A DNA stretch of 64,000 nt, from the NCBI GenBank assembly GCA_027924585.1, contig BSBM01000636.1:4232001-4296000 (forward strand), in the 5' to 3' direction. The position numbers and the translations under genes are program-made. This document shows, piece by piece, positions 1 to 11,537 of the stretch. This stretch comes from Larix kaempferi (Eukaryota; Streptophyta; Pinopsida; Pinales; Pinaceae). The stretch's first letter is position 1, and the number at the start of each line of letters is the position of its first letter. The notes beneath the pieces are model-generated. The model had not been told where the DNA came from, searched no databases, and saw nothing but the letters and a program-made list of their open reading frames with translations.

Positions 1-25
1 AATAACACTTTAAAATCAGTCATAC

Positions 26-402
26 TTGAACATAAACATTAAAAATGCGTCTTCCAACACTCTTCCAACTATTTGCATTTTCGAACTGTATCTCCGCAAA
101 ATATAGTTTAACTGTATATGGTCCATTCTCAAGACCTAAACCATAGTATCGAAGGGAGCTGGGAGATAAGCGTGCTGTCTGGTACAGTTCTGAATCTAAT
201 GTCTTTGTAAATTGAGACTGATTAGTTGCTATATCAATTGGATTACTAGAGCTCATAAAAATTCCAGTATAGCTGACTCCCCACTTCTGTGTATTGCTGA
301 CATAAAATGAAGTAGCACTGAGTTTTTTGTTTTCCGGCTCAAACACATCTCCCATAGCAGAAATATTTTGTCCGCCTCCACAATTTATAGCAAAGCGAGC
401 AT
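26..402 (-). CDS. Malectin-like exon of an LRR receptor-like kinase (partial gene)
   Basis: Internal exon of 377 nt. Read on the minus strand it begins after an acceptor with a T-rich tract and CAG (403-405) and ends at a GTATGA donor (24-25). It opens inside a codon (last two bases), then gives 125 full codons. The protein starts DARFAINCGGG, the conserved opening of the malectin-like extracellular domain of plant LRR-RLK subfamily VIII-2. It continues through ATNQSQFTKTLDSELY, ARLSPSSLRYYGLGLENG and YTVKLYFAEIQF, and ends GRRIFNVYVQ, where this family normally has an exon border. Family members are plasma-membrane receptor kinases with an outer LRR and malectin-like region and a cytoplasmic kinase. 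The transmembrane and kinase exons would lie beyond position 1. There are no stops or frameshifts, so the exon looks functional. The two LRR exons near 61.6-61.9 kb probably belong to the same gene. Domain assignment is firm; the exact gene is not identified. Confidence 0.9.
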
Positions 403-696
403 CTGAAAAAAGGACGATTCAAAATGTGAGTTTTGTTGGTTGTTTTAGCAACACTGAGATGCACATTGATATGTCAAAATAGTTGATCTCCAAGCCAAGG
501 TAAATACATATGCCGAATTATAGATACGAGTACTATATAGAATGCAATTAGGTTATAATTAGTTATGCATATACATTTAAAATTCAATGGATACATTTGT
601 GGAGCACTCAAATTTGACGAGATATGAAAAACTGATGTACCTAGATAATATTTGATATTTGGTGATACATTAATGTGTGATAACCAACGAAAGCAA

Positions 697-790
697 ACAA
701 CTTGGAACAAGTTGCAAACTGGAGTACACAGAGAAGAAAGCCAACAACTTGGAACAAGTTGCAAATTTTGCAAATTTTGAGTACACAGAG
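697..790. repeat. Short imperfect tandem duplication
   Basis: A block of about 40 bp occurs twice in a row (about 697-735 and 743-790). Both units contain AACTTGGAACAAGTTGCAAA and later GAGTACACAGAGAA. The second unit carries an extra TTTTGCAAA. The rest of 403-2006 is AT-rich intron-like sequence in which I see no gene. Confidence 0.8.
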
Positions 791-2006
791 AATGTGTTAG
801 GAATAGGAAAAAAATATTAATAAAATATGAAACTTTAAACTCTAAAAAAATAGATCTATTCTAAATTATCTTATGATCATAAGCTACTAAAGAGATAACC
901 AATATGTCGCAAGTTTCTTCGGACAGAAGGCAAATTGTAGGATTAAAACTTAATTTTTTTTCGACACAAATCAATGAAATACTTCAATCATATGTACTAT
1001 TAGGGCATAGTTGTCTATGAATGAATTTGTAATCTTAGGGGAACATAAATATTTCCTTTCAGAAATCTTTCCATAAGTGTTTCCAAAAATATCTGTTCAT
1101 TGCTCTCAATTTCTTTTCCCAACAGTTGAATCTTATATTATAAAAATACATCATGTATCAGTATAACTAGATGATAAAATGGACTTAATTCCTTAAATAT
1201 TTATGACATTCAACTCAAATAAACTCGACTTCTAGTAATGAAAATAATTAAAATTGAACAAAAATGCTAGAAAATAAAAGGAATTTGAAATTTGAATGAC
1301 ACCTAGGACTTAATGGTGTTAGTTTAACTCACAAAAGCTTGATATCACCTATAAGAACAATAATTACTCAAATGTAATTTGTCAATAATACGATAAAATC
1401 ATGAATATTTAATTTAGGATCCCAAATCGTCTCTTAAAAAGAGATTTCATCCCATGTTACAAAATACCATATGACTGGTAGGAAGCTAAGCATAAACATC
1501 AAAAGAAAAGTTAAATTTGTTTGAAGAAATACTTGACTGATGAAACTAGTCCAAATGATAGATTTGCAAAATTAGAAAAGTTGTTCGCAAATCCAAAGAA
1601 AGTGGCCTTGTTGAACAATCTGGAAATGATACATAGATGCTAGAAATTGAATGCAAGAGTGGCATTCAGGTGAGCACAAAAAGCCCAATTTATAACTAGA
1701 ATCCTAAAAGAAATGAAAGCGTGACTACGAGATGTTCACCTAGCAAGGAAATTTGGGGTGAAGGCCAAAAGGGAGTGATCCCAAATAGAAAACCCACATT
1801 CCAAGAAGCCAATGAAATGAATTGTTGCTCCTTGATGTAAGCGAGATCTATGGTAATGGTATAAGCCAAGAGACACCTTGAACACAAAACCATATCTTAG
1901 TGTGCAGAAAGGAGGGTCACCAAGTGGAGATAAAAAAATCTCAAGATGAACCAGTGAGAGAATGAAACTTGATCTTGGGAGATTCTTAAGGCCCTTGATC
2001 ATAAGT

Positions 2007-2247
2007 CCTAATACCAACTTGTCAATTGGGTTTAGTCCGAGTGGTTGTGGGATGGAGGGTTATCCTCCCCACCCAAATTCTACTGTTGTAAGTGACATGT
2101 TGAGCTCACAATGAGTATATTGCTGTAATGGCCTTGTGCCGTGAAGAATCAAGGTTTTACCCTGGGTACCATCCTCAAAAAGAGGGGAAGTACCTAGGGG
2201 TTTTCCCAAGGATAATTTACCTAGAAAAAAAGACCTAATACCAACTT
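2007..2247 (+). mobile_element. tRNA-derived SINE with 14 bp target-site duplication
   Basis: The body, 2021-2233 (213 bp), is bounded by perfect 14 bp direct repeats CCTAATACCAACTT at 2007-2020 and 2234-2247. Near its 5' end is TAGTCCGAGTGG, a good RNA polymerase III A box like that of plant tRNA-related SINEs. A B box is not clear. The 3' end is A-rich just before the second repeat. The combination of A box, short length, A-rich tail and long duplication is diagnostic of a SINE. It may be related to the widespread plant Au family, which is a suggestion from memory and not verified. Confidence 0.85.
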
Positions 2248-2869
2248 AATTTAGTTTAACTTTAATTAAAGTCGACCAATGGCCACAAGCAGGCAATGGG
2301 ACTAGAAAAAGTGAAGAAACGAGTAAGGAGTGTGAGTGCAAAGGCATCTTTGTAAGAACTAAAAATAGTCACATCAAACAATAGTGAGACCAGAAGAATA
2401 AATGGTTAAGGGTTGACGAGCACCAAGGAAGAAGCACAAAACCAATGAAACAGTTAACCATCAACACTTCTTATATCTAAGGTTGAGAAAAAATATAATG
2501 TGAATCTCGGTGTTCACTAGTTGTGTGAACTAAAACCTACATTACTTAATAGACCTAGTATTAGAATATTACTCACAATGACTTTTGCGAGTTGAGTCAT
2601 CAAGTGGATAGAAGGGGTGATGAGCCTTGAGTTAGCAATGTAGGGAGATCTATCTTTAAGAGTTTTCCACCAAAAGTGAATCATATAAGGAAGGAGTGAG
2701 GTGATAGATCTATTGTCCTCATACAAATGTTATGAGAACTAGTGGAACCAAACCGAACTCGCTGATTTAAACCAATTTGGGAGGTTTTTGGTCTAAACAA
2801 GTGATTCAAACTGGCTTGGATCATTTTTCCTTGAACCAGACATGAATTGGTCAGAACCAAACACTTAAA
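2248..2869. other. Unassigned intron-like sequence
   Basis: AT-rich sequence with no convincing coding region. Around 2750-2870 there are several short variants of a GAACC/AACCA motif, but no defined repeat unit. Confidence 0.5.
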
Positions 2870-2874
2870 GACAA

Positions 2875-3261
2875 TGTGAAGAACCTGCAATAATTAATTA
2901 ATGCAAATACACAAGATATCAAAAATAATAGAACTTAGAATCACTTTTATATTGATCACGGGCCACTTCGAGGGGGCAACCTCCTTTGAGCAAGCTCAAT
3001 ACAATTAACTTCACGGTGCCTTCAATGACCTCAACACACACTTATATACTAAGTCTATGCCCAATACTATGAGTCAAAACCATGGGACATATAATACTAC
3101 GGGACGATTTACAAAGCATATGCGTCCAATACTATGGGTCAATACTATGGGCTAATATAAACTACGGATCAACAAATACTACGGGACGACTTACAAAGCA
3201 TATGCGTCCAACAACAATATACTAACATAGTAAAGAGAAGGGTTGACATAGATTCCTAACA
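2875..3261 (-). mobile_element. Solo LTR (387 bp), Copia-like size, TSD GACAA
   Basis: On the minus strand the segment begins TGTTAGGAATC and ends TTCACA, bounded by perfect 5 bp direct repeats GACAA at 2870-2874 and 3262-3266. A TATATAAG box lies near 3040-3050 on the same strand. It contains an internal direct repeat sharing ACTACGGGACGA and ACAAAGCATATGCGTCCAA (about 3098-3134 and 3178-3213). No internal region or second LTR is present, so this is a solo LTR. Confidence 0.85.
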
Positions 3262-3266
3262 GACAA

Positions 3267-3985
3267 AATCAATCAAATTTGACCGATTGGATTGACTTTG
3301 TTTGACACATCCCCATCTTGCCAAAAAATTTAAAAAAACAAAAAGCCAAACTACTACAACTACCTTCAAACCTAATTTTCATTTATTTGATGATGCTCCC
3401 TATCGTGGATGGACTTATCCTAGATGACTTGCAATCACTTCCACCACCATTGGATACACACATTGATGTTGGACATTAAGGGGCATCGAGTCACGATGTT
3501 TAGAATACCCATGTAGAGAATGTAGAGGATTGTATTTCAATGATTGTGTACTTTGATTTGATTGCAAACAATAGTATGATTATTTTTGGAAATTAGAGGC
3601 CATTTAGAGCCCCTATGTTTATATATTTTGGTTAAGATATGTATTGCACTTGTTACCATTTTGCTATATGCACTCCTACAATGCTATATTTATGAGAATA
3701 CTTTGCATATATCTGGGGTCTAATGGTTTGGATTTATATTAATGTACATGAATATTTGACTATTTTTTGGTTGATCGGTTTTGCTTTTGTTTTTGTTTTT
3801 GTCTTGGTTCAATCTTTGGGGTCAATCAGTTCAATTCTAGTTTCGATTTTTGGGGTCAATAGGTTTGGTTTCGATTCTAATAACATCGTCTTGTGCTATA
3901 CGAAAATCCTTAAGGAACCATGAGTTTGTGAACAAGGAATGAAAATAACCATGGATTTCATAATAAATAGGGCATCTAAAGATGA
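3267..3985. other. Unassigned intron-like sequence
   Basis: AT-rich DNA with a T-rich stretch near 3780-3860. A short open frame around 3723-3923 has low-complexity composition and no recognisable motif, so I do not call a gene. Confidence 0.5.
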
Positions 3986-3989
3986 GCTT

Positions 3990-4260
3990 GTCTTTTGATT
4001 CAGAGTCCTACATACACAATATGTGAGTGCAATGTTCCCATATATACTAGACTACAAAGTAGTTGTAGTCTAGTATATATGGGAGTGAAAAGGAGATCCT
4101 CCTTGAAATGCATGTAGTTGTGGAAGTAATGATGAAGTTTTGGAGTTAGGGGCTCTCTTGGCTCAATCCATGTGGTTTTCAAGTAAGCTTTGTAGATATC
4201 ATCTCTAATACCTCTATAATATCCCATTAGTGAATTGGCCCACGTTGATGAACAACTCTA
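3990..4260 (-). pseudogene. Possible C-terminal tail of a LINE ORF2
   Basis: The minus-strand reading contains an 84-residue stretch with DDIYKAYLKTTWIEPREPL and other features resembling the region downstream of the reverse transcriptase in plant LINEs. It lies directly downstream, on the same strand, of a clear LINE reverse-transcriptase remnant (4490-4975). The assignment rests on position and general appearance, not on a diagnostic motif. Confidence 0.4.
4036..4084. repeat. Perfect 22 bp inverted repeat with 5 nt loop
   Basis: Arms 4036-4057 and 4063-4084 are exact reverse complements across 22 bp, separated by AGTAG. Symmetry stops at the next base pair outward. A palindrome this long and without mismatches is unexpected in otherwise decayed DNA. 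Confidence 0.95.
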
Positions 4261-4489
4261 AGGGGGGAAGCTTTCCAATATCCATGTTTGAATGTTGGAG
4301 GAAAGAAGAGGCTCTATGATACCAACAATTTATGAACCATTTTCTGACAAGTTTAATCAAGGATGAGAAAGTCCACCATGCATCAAATATATGGTTTAAT
4401 TAGGGTATCTTTTACCACATGAGTGAAAGTTCACCATGCATCAAATCTTGCGTATCATGGTTAGAACATGGAAAATCATGGATGTAAGG

Positions 4490-4975
4490 AGTGAATAGGA
4501 ATTGAACTCAACCAAGATGATAGAATACAAAACCGTTTTCTTTGCAAGTATAAGTTTGGAAAACATAATAATGAGTACACTCTCTATGCGACTCTAGCCT
4601 AGGAATGGGTTCCAAATCTCACAGTCGTAAAAGAGGTAAGGTGTCACTAGAGTGTGAAAGAGGTGAATCTTAGCCCACATATCTTGAAATTGAAGTTAGA
4701 AACATTGTCTCTCAAAGGTTATTAACACTGCATATACTCTACTCATTCTTGATTTTGCTTTCAATGTCATTAAGGATGGGCTAGAGAGTGCAACTCCAAG
4801 GTAAGTGTAGGATGTCACAACTTCTATCTCTTGTCCTTTAGTTGAGGATGGTATTGGAAGCCTTTTTCTTTAAGATGTTAAGGTCCATAATATTTGTCTC
4901 ACAGAGGTTGACTTGAAGACCACGACTATCACAAAGTGAGCTTGAAGTATCCAACTATTGTTGGAGTCCCTCAAT
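4490..4975 (-). pseudogene. LINE reverse-transcriptase remnant
   Basis: With frame changes, the minus strand reads GLQQ..LD, then GLQVNLCETNIMDLN, then GQEIEVVTSYTYLGVALSS, then VYAVLITFERQC and HLFHTLVTPYLFYDCEIWNP. This series is typical of the end of the reverse-transcriptase domain in non-LTR retrotransposons. In-frame stops and at least one frameshift show it is dead. The upstream catalytic part is missing; the segment meets a candidate LTR at 4978. The fragment at 13190-13462 covers the same part of the same kind of protein. Confidence 0.8.
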
Positions 4976-4977
4976 TG

Positions 4978-5242
4978 TGTGGGATACAAAATTTGATAAA
5001 TGCACGTGAGCGAACAAGAGCAAAGAACGAGAAAAAGAGAAAGCACACAATGAGACACAAGTGAAGTGTCAAATTGTACATAGCTTTACATGCTTCATTG
5101 CATGTTATTGAATTGGCATAGGATACATATAAAAAACTTTTATAATAGTGCGGTTGGCTCACAACTACGGGTGCCAACCCACTTTGACCAAGTTAAACAT
5201 TGATAATATGATATTTACAATATAATCTGAGGGAATCTAACA
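4978..5242 (-). mobile_element. Candidate small LTR (265 bp)
   Basis: On the minus strand this runs from TGTTAGATTCCC to GTATCCCACA and includes TATTATAAAAG about 100 bp in, which could be a TATA box. It lies against the broken end of the LINE remnant. I found no matching target-site duplication, so borders and identity are tentative. Confidence 0.4.
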
Positions 5243-5447
5243 GGTGGCCACTAGTTCTCATTAACGTCAAACAAAGCTCCATATACATTTTAACAAAGTT
5301 ACTAATAAACATTTTAACAAAATGACGTTAAGTAGATATTCGATAGTACATCAAAGAGCCTTTGAAAAAATGAACTCTCATAAGTACACATGCTACTTTC
5401 AAAGGTAGATTCACATTGATTAAAAAAAAAAGAGAGACTTATCAATC

Positions 5448-5642
5448 TCAACATAGAATATAAGGGATAAAAGACAATATTTCCCAATGTTGAATCACCA
5501 ACAAGAATTTCCCTTTAATTAAGGGGTAGAGAAGAAAGAAGTTAAAATGCACGGAGATGTCTTTCCATAAGGACCTAGGAAAGCCACAATCCCAAACCAT
5601 ATGCTTTATATATTTTTTTCTTTCACATTGGACATAGGCCAT
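5448..5642 (-). pseudogene. LINE zinc-finger (zf-RVT) fragment
   Basis: The minus strand encodes CERKKYIKHMVWDCGFPRSL followed by WKDI. The pattern of a Cys, then KH, then WDC and a W a few residues later is the hallmark of the zf-RVT domain at the C terminus of L1-type plant LINEs. Only this piece is recognisable. Its order relative to the reverse-transcriptase remnant at 4490-4975 is wrong for one intact element, so it is probably a separate LINE copy. Confidence 0.65.
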
Positions 5643-6139
5643 TTGTGAGTTCTATCTTAGCTAACTTGTGTTTGTTGAGTCAAATTTGTTGAAGAATGAA
5701 TGATTCGATTACTTCGAATTTAAAGGCATGAGGTGATCTACATATAACATAATTCTTTTAGGCCACTTGTATTCTCAATCATTCAACTTCCATCTCTAAT
5801 TTAGTCTCCTAACCATTAAGGGCCTTTGCCTAATCCACCCATAAAGCATATTGCCACACCCACTCCTTCCAACTCAGATTGTTATAATTTAGATCCACTT
5901 TGAATCTATCTCGTGGGTCAAAAACTAATATAATGTCCAAGATAAGAGTTTTACATTTCCCTCTGGGAAAACCAATTCCATCTCTCTAGGACTTAAAGAT
6001 ATAAGCATGCAAACACCTTTCTTTGTTAGGAACTTACCTTTAACCCTTAAAAGAGAGCCAAGAGAACCTAATGACAACTTGAAGCACTAGATGCTACAAG
6101 AGTCCAAGTCCCTAGTGCTGTAAAATTATTAGATGTTCT
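5643..6139. other. Unassigned sequence left of the solo LTR
   Basis: No open frame or repeat I can name. The last five bases (GTTCT, 6135-6139) form one side of the target-site duplication of the next element. Confidence 0.5.
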
Positions 6140-8699
6140 TGTTATCACACCATAGTAGCAGGGCTACTATTCTTGCTTAGCAGATTTCTGCACATTTCAG
6201 AGCTTCCATTATTCAGAGCTTGGCTGTGATGATTGTATATTTTGAGATCACTCATGATCAGAGCAGTGTAGTATTCATACTTATGTTAGACCTTGTGTCA
6301 AGGCTGAGCCTTGAGAGTTCAGATTTGATGACCGATGTGACCCTTTATCCCATACAGTTTCAGTTCAGTGCTTAGAGATGTATTGTAGCAGTGTTTCAGA
6401 TGATATATGATGATTATTATTGTGATGATGTTATATGACCTATGGATATATTATCATTGACTGTGGATTATTATCTTGTTGATTTAGTCATGTTCATAGC
6501 AACTGCTTGGTATATTATTCCTGATGTGGCAAATTGTTTAAAATGAACTGTAAATTATAAAATGGACATTTACTTGCACATTTAGGTTATTTGACAAAAC
6601 TCACTGGTTCACCACCTTACATAGATATGGTCTTTCCTGACACTAGTTGTCTGCTAGTTTAGGCTCCAAATTCACTTGACTCCATCCATACATGACTTTC
6701 CTTATCTGACCTTAAACCTTGACCTGTCTTATTTGACTTTATGGTACTGAGGACTTCCCCATTTTCTACCTCTGTGTCTGGATCGCATCCCTGTATGTTC
6801 AGTGTCTTGGCTCTAAGTTGGTGACAAAACTTACCTTTGGTAAGTTGAATTGTAGGCCTAAATCATTCTGGTCGGTTGTCCCGATGTTTGGCATTGGCTC
6901 GAACTCCCCCTAGTCACTTGAGATGTTGTTGGCTAAAACTGAAAGCTCATGTAATACTTACGGAAACTTATAAATTCGCCCATGGAAACTAAAAAGGGCA
7001 AGAGCGATGAACTGCTAAAAATACTCCTCGAAGAGTATAAGAAAGGTCCAAAGAAAGCAATGGTTCTTAAAAGCTATATCTAAACAATTGCTGACCTTAT
7101 ATGTATATGAAAACATGCCCTGGATGCAAGCTGCAACTAGTTGTGCTTATCAGCACACCTGAGATCCGAAGGGTTATGTAGGCCAAAAAGGCCATGAAAT
7201 GAAATTGAATGATCCTAATGAACCTCGATCAACTTGATGTAGACATGATGCCTAAGTTGAATAAGCACTCTCTGAACAACCTATCCATTTGTGAGGCACA
7301 GCCATTCCCCGTGTTATTTTGTCCAGCACAGAGTTTGTAGCTTTCCCCTTCTCCTAGTCCAAAGTATTTTTGAGTTGAGTTAGACAAGTCAACCCCTTGG
7401 CCCAACCTTGTTCCTAGCCTTCATCTTTCACTAGCAGTTTGACCATGTCCAGTGGGTGAATTTTGTCATTTAAACTATTGTGCAAGTAATTTCATATAAC
7501 AGAGGAATATGCTAACTTGATTAATGCCACTGAATGGATGTTATACTTTGAGCTAAGCTGTGAGAATGATTGGAGGAACATGTCTTAGTCTACTGATATG
7601 ATTTTTCCTTGGTTATATATGTACCTAGTCAAACCTAGTTTGACTATGGTCATTTCTTGGGATCCGTGATGATGTGGGACACATATGCTTATAGATGATG
7701 ATCGATGGACCCACATACTCTTGATGATGTTTCCATATGATGGATATACGATGCAGATGATGATTGATGCAGTTCAACAGTTTTATTTGTTACTTCAGAT
7801 CATCAGATTATACACTGTCCATATATGGTGGACCCTACAGCTGGTCCATTAGGGCAACCCATGGTGTATGAGTACACATTCCTAGTGGATTTGGGTCTTC
7901 TGGATCCAGTGAGACACTTATATTTTAGTTCCAGGCACTTCTGACAGTGATTGATGCAGTTTTACACTTGTTGACCAGATTTGGGGCTGATTTCCCAGTC
8001 TAAGCAGCAGGTGCCATGAGAGGCCAGTTCACCTAGGGCGCTGTATGAGGAGGGGGTGTTCCAGCCACTTGTTATTACCATTTACCCCCCCTTCTGGAGA
8101 GCCTGGTGGGCTCAGTTGGACAGCGCAGATGCCCTAGGAGGCAGTTTTAGCACTTTCACAGTTACCGAGGCAATTAAAAAATGGGATAAAGTGGTCACTG
8201 AGGAATTTGATTTGGGAAATTGAGGCAAGGTTTTGGCACTTGGTTTTCACAGAGGTCTTCCAGGGTGATCCCACTATCTTCCAGCCAATTTTCACCATGT
8301 GGGTAGGCCCACAGAGATCACAGGAGGTCTTTTTCTGCTTGTCTGTCACAAATTTTGAGGACAGATTGGGTCATTTATATTATCTTGGGCATATTTTATT
8401 ATTTTATTGTGCGTTGGGGATGAGCTAGTAAGGATTGATGCCTCCTAGCCCCACCATGTGCTCCATATGTTATGTCCTAGTCATTATGAGGTGGGCTTTG
8501 GTACTTTTACCCCCTCTAGTGGATGACATCATCCTCCATGAGTATTTTTAGACTATGACGTCATCACTTTTTGAGTGATCCATGTGTTATGTTATTATGG
8601 TTCATCTTAGCCATTGATTGTATGTTGAGATCTTTTAATCTCAACCACTCATTTGATATTGTATTGTAAAGTGGTATAGGGTTTTGGTCTTTATTATCC

Positions 8700-8706
8700 T
8701 ATATAA
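8700..8706 (+). promoter_or_regulatory. TATA box of solo LTR Y
   Basis: TATATAA followed by a purine-rich GGAGGAGA stretch and, about 45 bp on, CTCTGGAATATTGGAATAG. The same order (TATA, GAGAG-rich, ATTGTA, GGCTCTGGA) recurs in the other long LTRs, which supports a real core promoter. Confidence 0.7.
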
Positions 8707-9078
8707 GGAGGAGACGCCCTATTGTATAGCTCACCTTTGGAGCTCTGGAATATTGGAATAGAACACTTCTTTGTGGAGCATATCTCTCTTGTCTTGTGGA
8801 TTCTCTTGCATCTTGAGTATATAGTATCTCTTCTATGTATCATTATGGATTTTGGTGCTACAACTAGTTTTCTTGCAGGAAAGTCGAATTGGTGGAGAGG
8901 AGGGCGATTTCTTGAGGGTTATTGTTGGAGTGATCCACATAGTCTCTCTTGGGTTGATCTTGGTGAAAGGGAGTATCATTATTGTATCTTTGTGACATAG
9001 TTGATGCTTTCTATTACATCTTTCCATCATTTTCATAATCATCTTACTTGGCTTGTTTCACTTGATCTTGTCTTGTAG

Positions 9079-9197
9079 GAGGAGGACGATTTGGCTATCT
9101 TGGAGGAGGACGTTTTGGTTGGAGCTCTTGGATCTCACTCTTGAATATACACACAGGAGAATGCTATCAATTTGCAAGGTGGCCATAAGCAATTGAG
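9079..9197 (+). other. Exon-like leader block in LTR Y (119 nt)
   Basis: Preceded by a T-rich tract ending TTGTAG, begins GAGGAGGACGATTTGG, and ends just before GTAAGATC. Equivalent blocks with the same borders occur in seven other long LTRs of the window. Confidence 0.55.
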
Positions 9198-10345
9198 GTA
9201 AGATCTACAAGGTATGTGCCTATTTCCATCCATTCTTCTTCATTGGTCACAAACCCTAATTCATTGAAACTCTCATTTTGGTTTTTCTTATATCTACTTA
9301 GATCTCGCGTTGCTTTTGAAAAGATATTAAAAACCCACCTCTATAGCATCCACGCCTATTCGGATCTATAGTTTGGTGGTGATTGGGTTAAAATTGACAC
9401 ACTTTTCAAGGCAATATAGCCCTCTTAAGGCAAATCGCACTTCCTAGGGAGAAGCTTGTTTGGTTAGATCTAGCATATGGGTAGGTGAGATCCCACTTGA
9501 TTCATAATCTACACACTTGATAACCTATCCCTAGTACTTCACCTTGTTGATTTCTGCCTTGGGGGTTGCATTCCTCATTTTGAGGGTTATGCCCACTTGG
9601 ATCAATTTGGTGGTGCACTTCAATCTCAGATCTATGGAGATCTAGCCATTGGATCCCCTTGATTTTCAAGATCCACATAGATCATTGCCTAAAATACTTG
9701 GATCTACAATTTGGTGGCCATTGGACTTCTTTTGACTCCACTAACCCATCCAACAAGGCACTAGTCCTCCATAGGCAAGTCACACTCCTTGGGAATTGTG
9801 TCAAACCTTAGATCCCATATGTGGGTATTGCTAATTCTAAATTAGATCCATAGATCTACTTATTACATACCCCTTAGTACCAATTTCATCCCTTAAAGTC
9901 CACATTGTGGGTCCTATTTGAGCCATTCACATATCCCAAGGAAGTGGGTCTTACTTGTGTAACACATGGTACTAGATCTTGTCTTTTTAGCTCATCATGT
10001 GGCCTAAATCATATATTGGTTGAAACACTAATCATCTCTCAAACCATCCTTCAACCATACTTTAATTTCTAGGTCCACTTTACCTTGCATTGGTTTCCGT
10101 AACTTACCACTTACTCATCCCTAGGAACCTGTGTTTGGGTTCAATCATCTTTGATTGGTAGTAGGGTCTCCCCCTAGGTCTTGATTTATCTAGATCTAAA
10201 GTGAAGAGTGTCTCGGTTGATGTGACTCCTATCTTGCATTGGGAACCGTGGCATCTCTTGGGTCACCTCTTTAGTTGTCCATCTCCTCTACCATCCCGGA
10301 TGGGATACCACTAGGGACAACTACAAGTTGTGTGATAACAGTTCC

Positions 10346-11537
10346 AAGAAAGATGTAGTGAGACCATTAACCATGCTATTCAAATATTCTTTTGCATTGG
10401 ATACACTTGAATGGTAAATCTGAAACATTATAAGCAATGCATACCATTATAAAGCTTCTTTTAAAGCCAAAATGTGGGAAGTTGAACTTATTTAGTACTC
10501 ACGAAAAATTTGCAAATGGCATCACCTTGAAATGCTCTTACAACCCATTTAACCGCTAGAACTAGACCTTGATTGTGAACATCTATTAGCAGCAAGCCTC
10601 CTTTATCACTCTCGATTTTCTATAGTGTGGATATTCAATGAAACAAAAGGTGTTCTTTGTTTCCCTAAAGGTATTCCCCCAAAAGTAGTTGCATAAAATG
10701 TGATTCAATATAGCGAAACTAGAAGCATTAGGGAACTAATAAGAGTAATTAACATGACTTGCAAGAAGAATCTTATACAAAACTGTAATACTTCCTAGTA
10801 AACTTATGGCTCTATTGCACCACTTGCTAGTGTTGGTCTACACAATAGATAGCAATCAATCCCACATGTCCCTAAGTGAGGCATTTATACAAAAAGAAAT
10901 CCCAAAATAATTGACAATTATCCTTTTAAAGACTTTTCCAAGATGGCTTCACTGATCGAGAAATGTGTCAGCACCAATTAAACATTATTTTATCTCATGA
11001 TCTCTAGTTCTGGATCTTGAGGCCAAGTAAAAGGTCTCTAAACAATTCACTATACTAGTTATCAATGTTTGAGTTAATTTTAAAGAGAGTAAAGACTCAA
11101 TAGCAAAGTGTGTAGAAATTTCCCCATTCTTTGATTGTTAATGAAAAGCAGAAATTTCAATTCGTAGGGAGGTTTCATAAATCTAGTCCCTGTGAACTTC
11201 AGCCTTTGGGCTGATTTGAAATATTAATTTACAGCAGCAAACATATGCCTACAAGTTACAACCCAAGAGTAAAGATACCAAACATATGCCTACAAGTTCC
11301 AGAGCTTAGGGCACACTTTTCCAAGCATAAAGTAGATTTGAAATCACTTTAACTACGGCAGTAAATCTTCTCTATTATCTTCAAAATATATGTTAAATGA
11401 AAATCATTTAACACTTTCAGCTCTATGTTATGTCAAATCAGCATGAACAACAAGTGCTAGAAATTACCCAATCAAGAAGACAATGCAAGATGAAAGACAA
11501 ATCTACAATTACACAATATTGGATAGCCGAAAACTCC
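10346..11537. other. Unassigned intron-like sequence
   Basis: AT-rich DNA without a supported gene. A short direct repeat, CAAACATATGCCTACAAGTT, occurs at about 11238 and 11279. Nothing else is identifiable. Confidence 0.5.

Larger units (their letters stand above)
6140..10340 (+). mobile_element. Long solo LTR (4201 bp), subfamily Y
   Basis: Starts TGTTATCACACCA and ends TGTGTGATAACA, so the ends are inverted repeats of about 11 bp. Flanks are GTTCT (6135-6139) and GTTCC (10341-10345), a target duplication with one change. Internal landmarks shared with other long LTRs here are the CATCCATTTGTGAGGCA block (about 7284), a TATA box at 8700, two exon-like blocks after AG acceptors (8879 and 9079), a GTAAG donor at 9198, the GGGTCTCCCCCT block (about 10166) and the terminal ATCCCGGATGGGATACC module. 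No internal domain is attached. I use Y for this subfamily. Confidence 0.9.

Noticed and set aside
4978-5242. Solo LTR with a confirmed target duplication
   Set aside because: The ends and a TATA-like box are present, but the flanking bases do not match, so it is kept only as a low-confidence candidate.
8134-9042. Short frames inside the Y solo LTR
   Set aside because: They overlap the promoter and leader of the LTR on both strands and contain no known motif.
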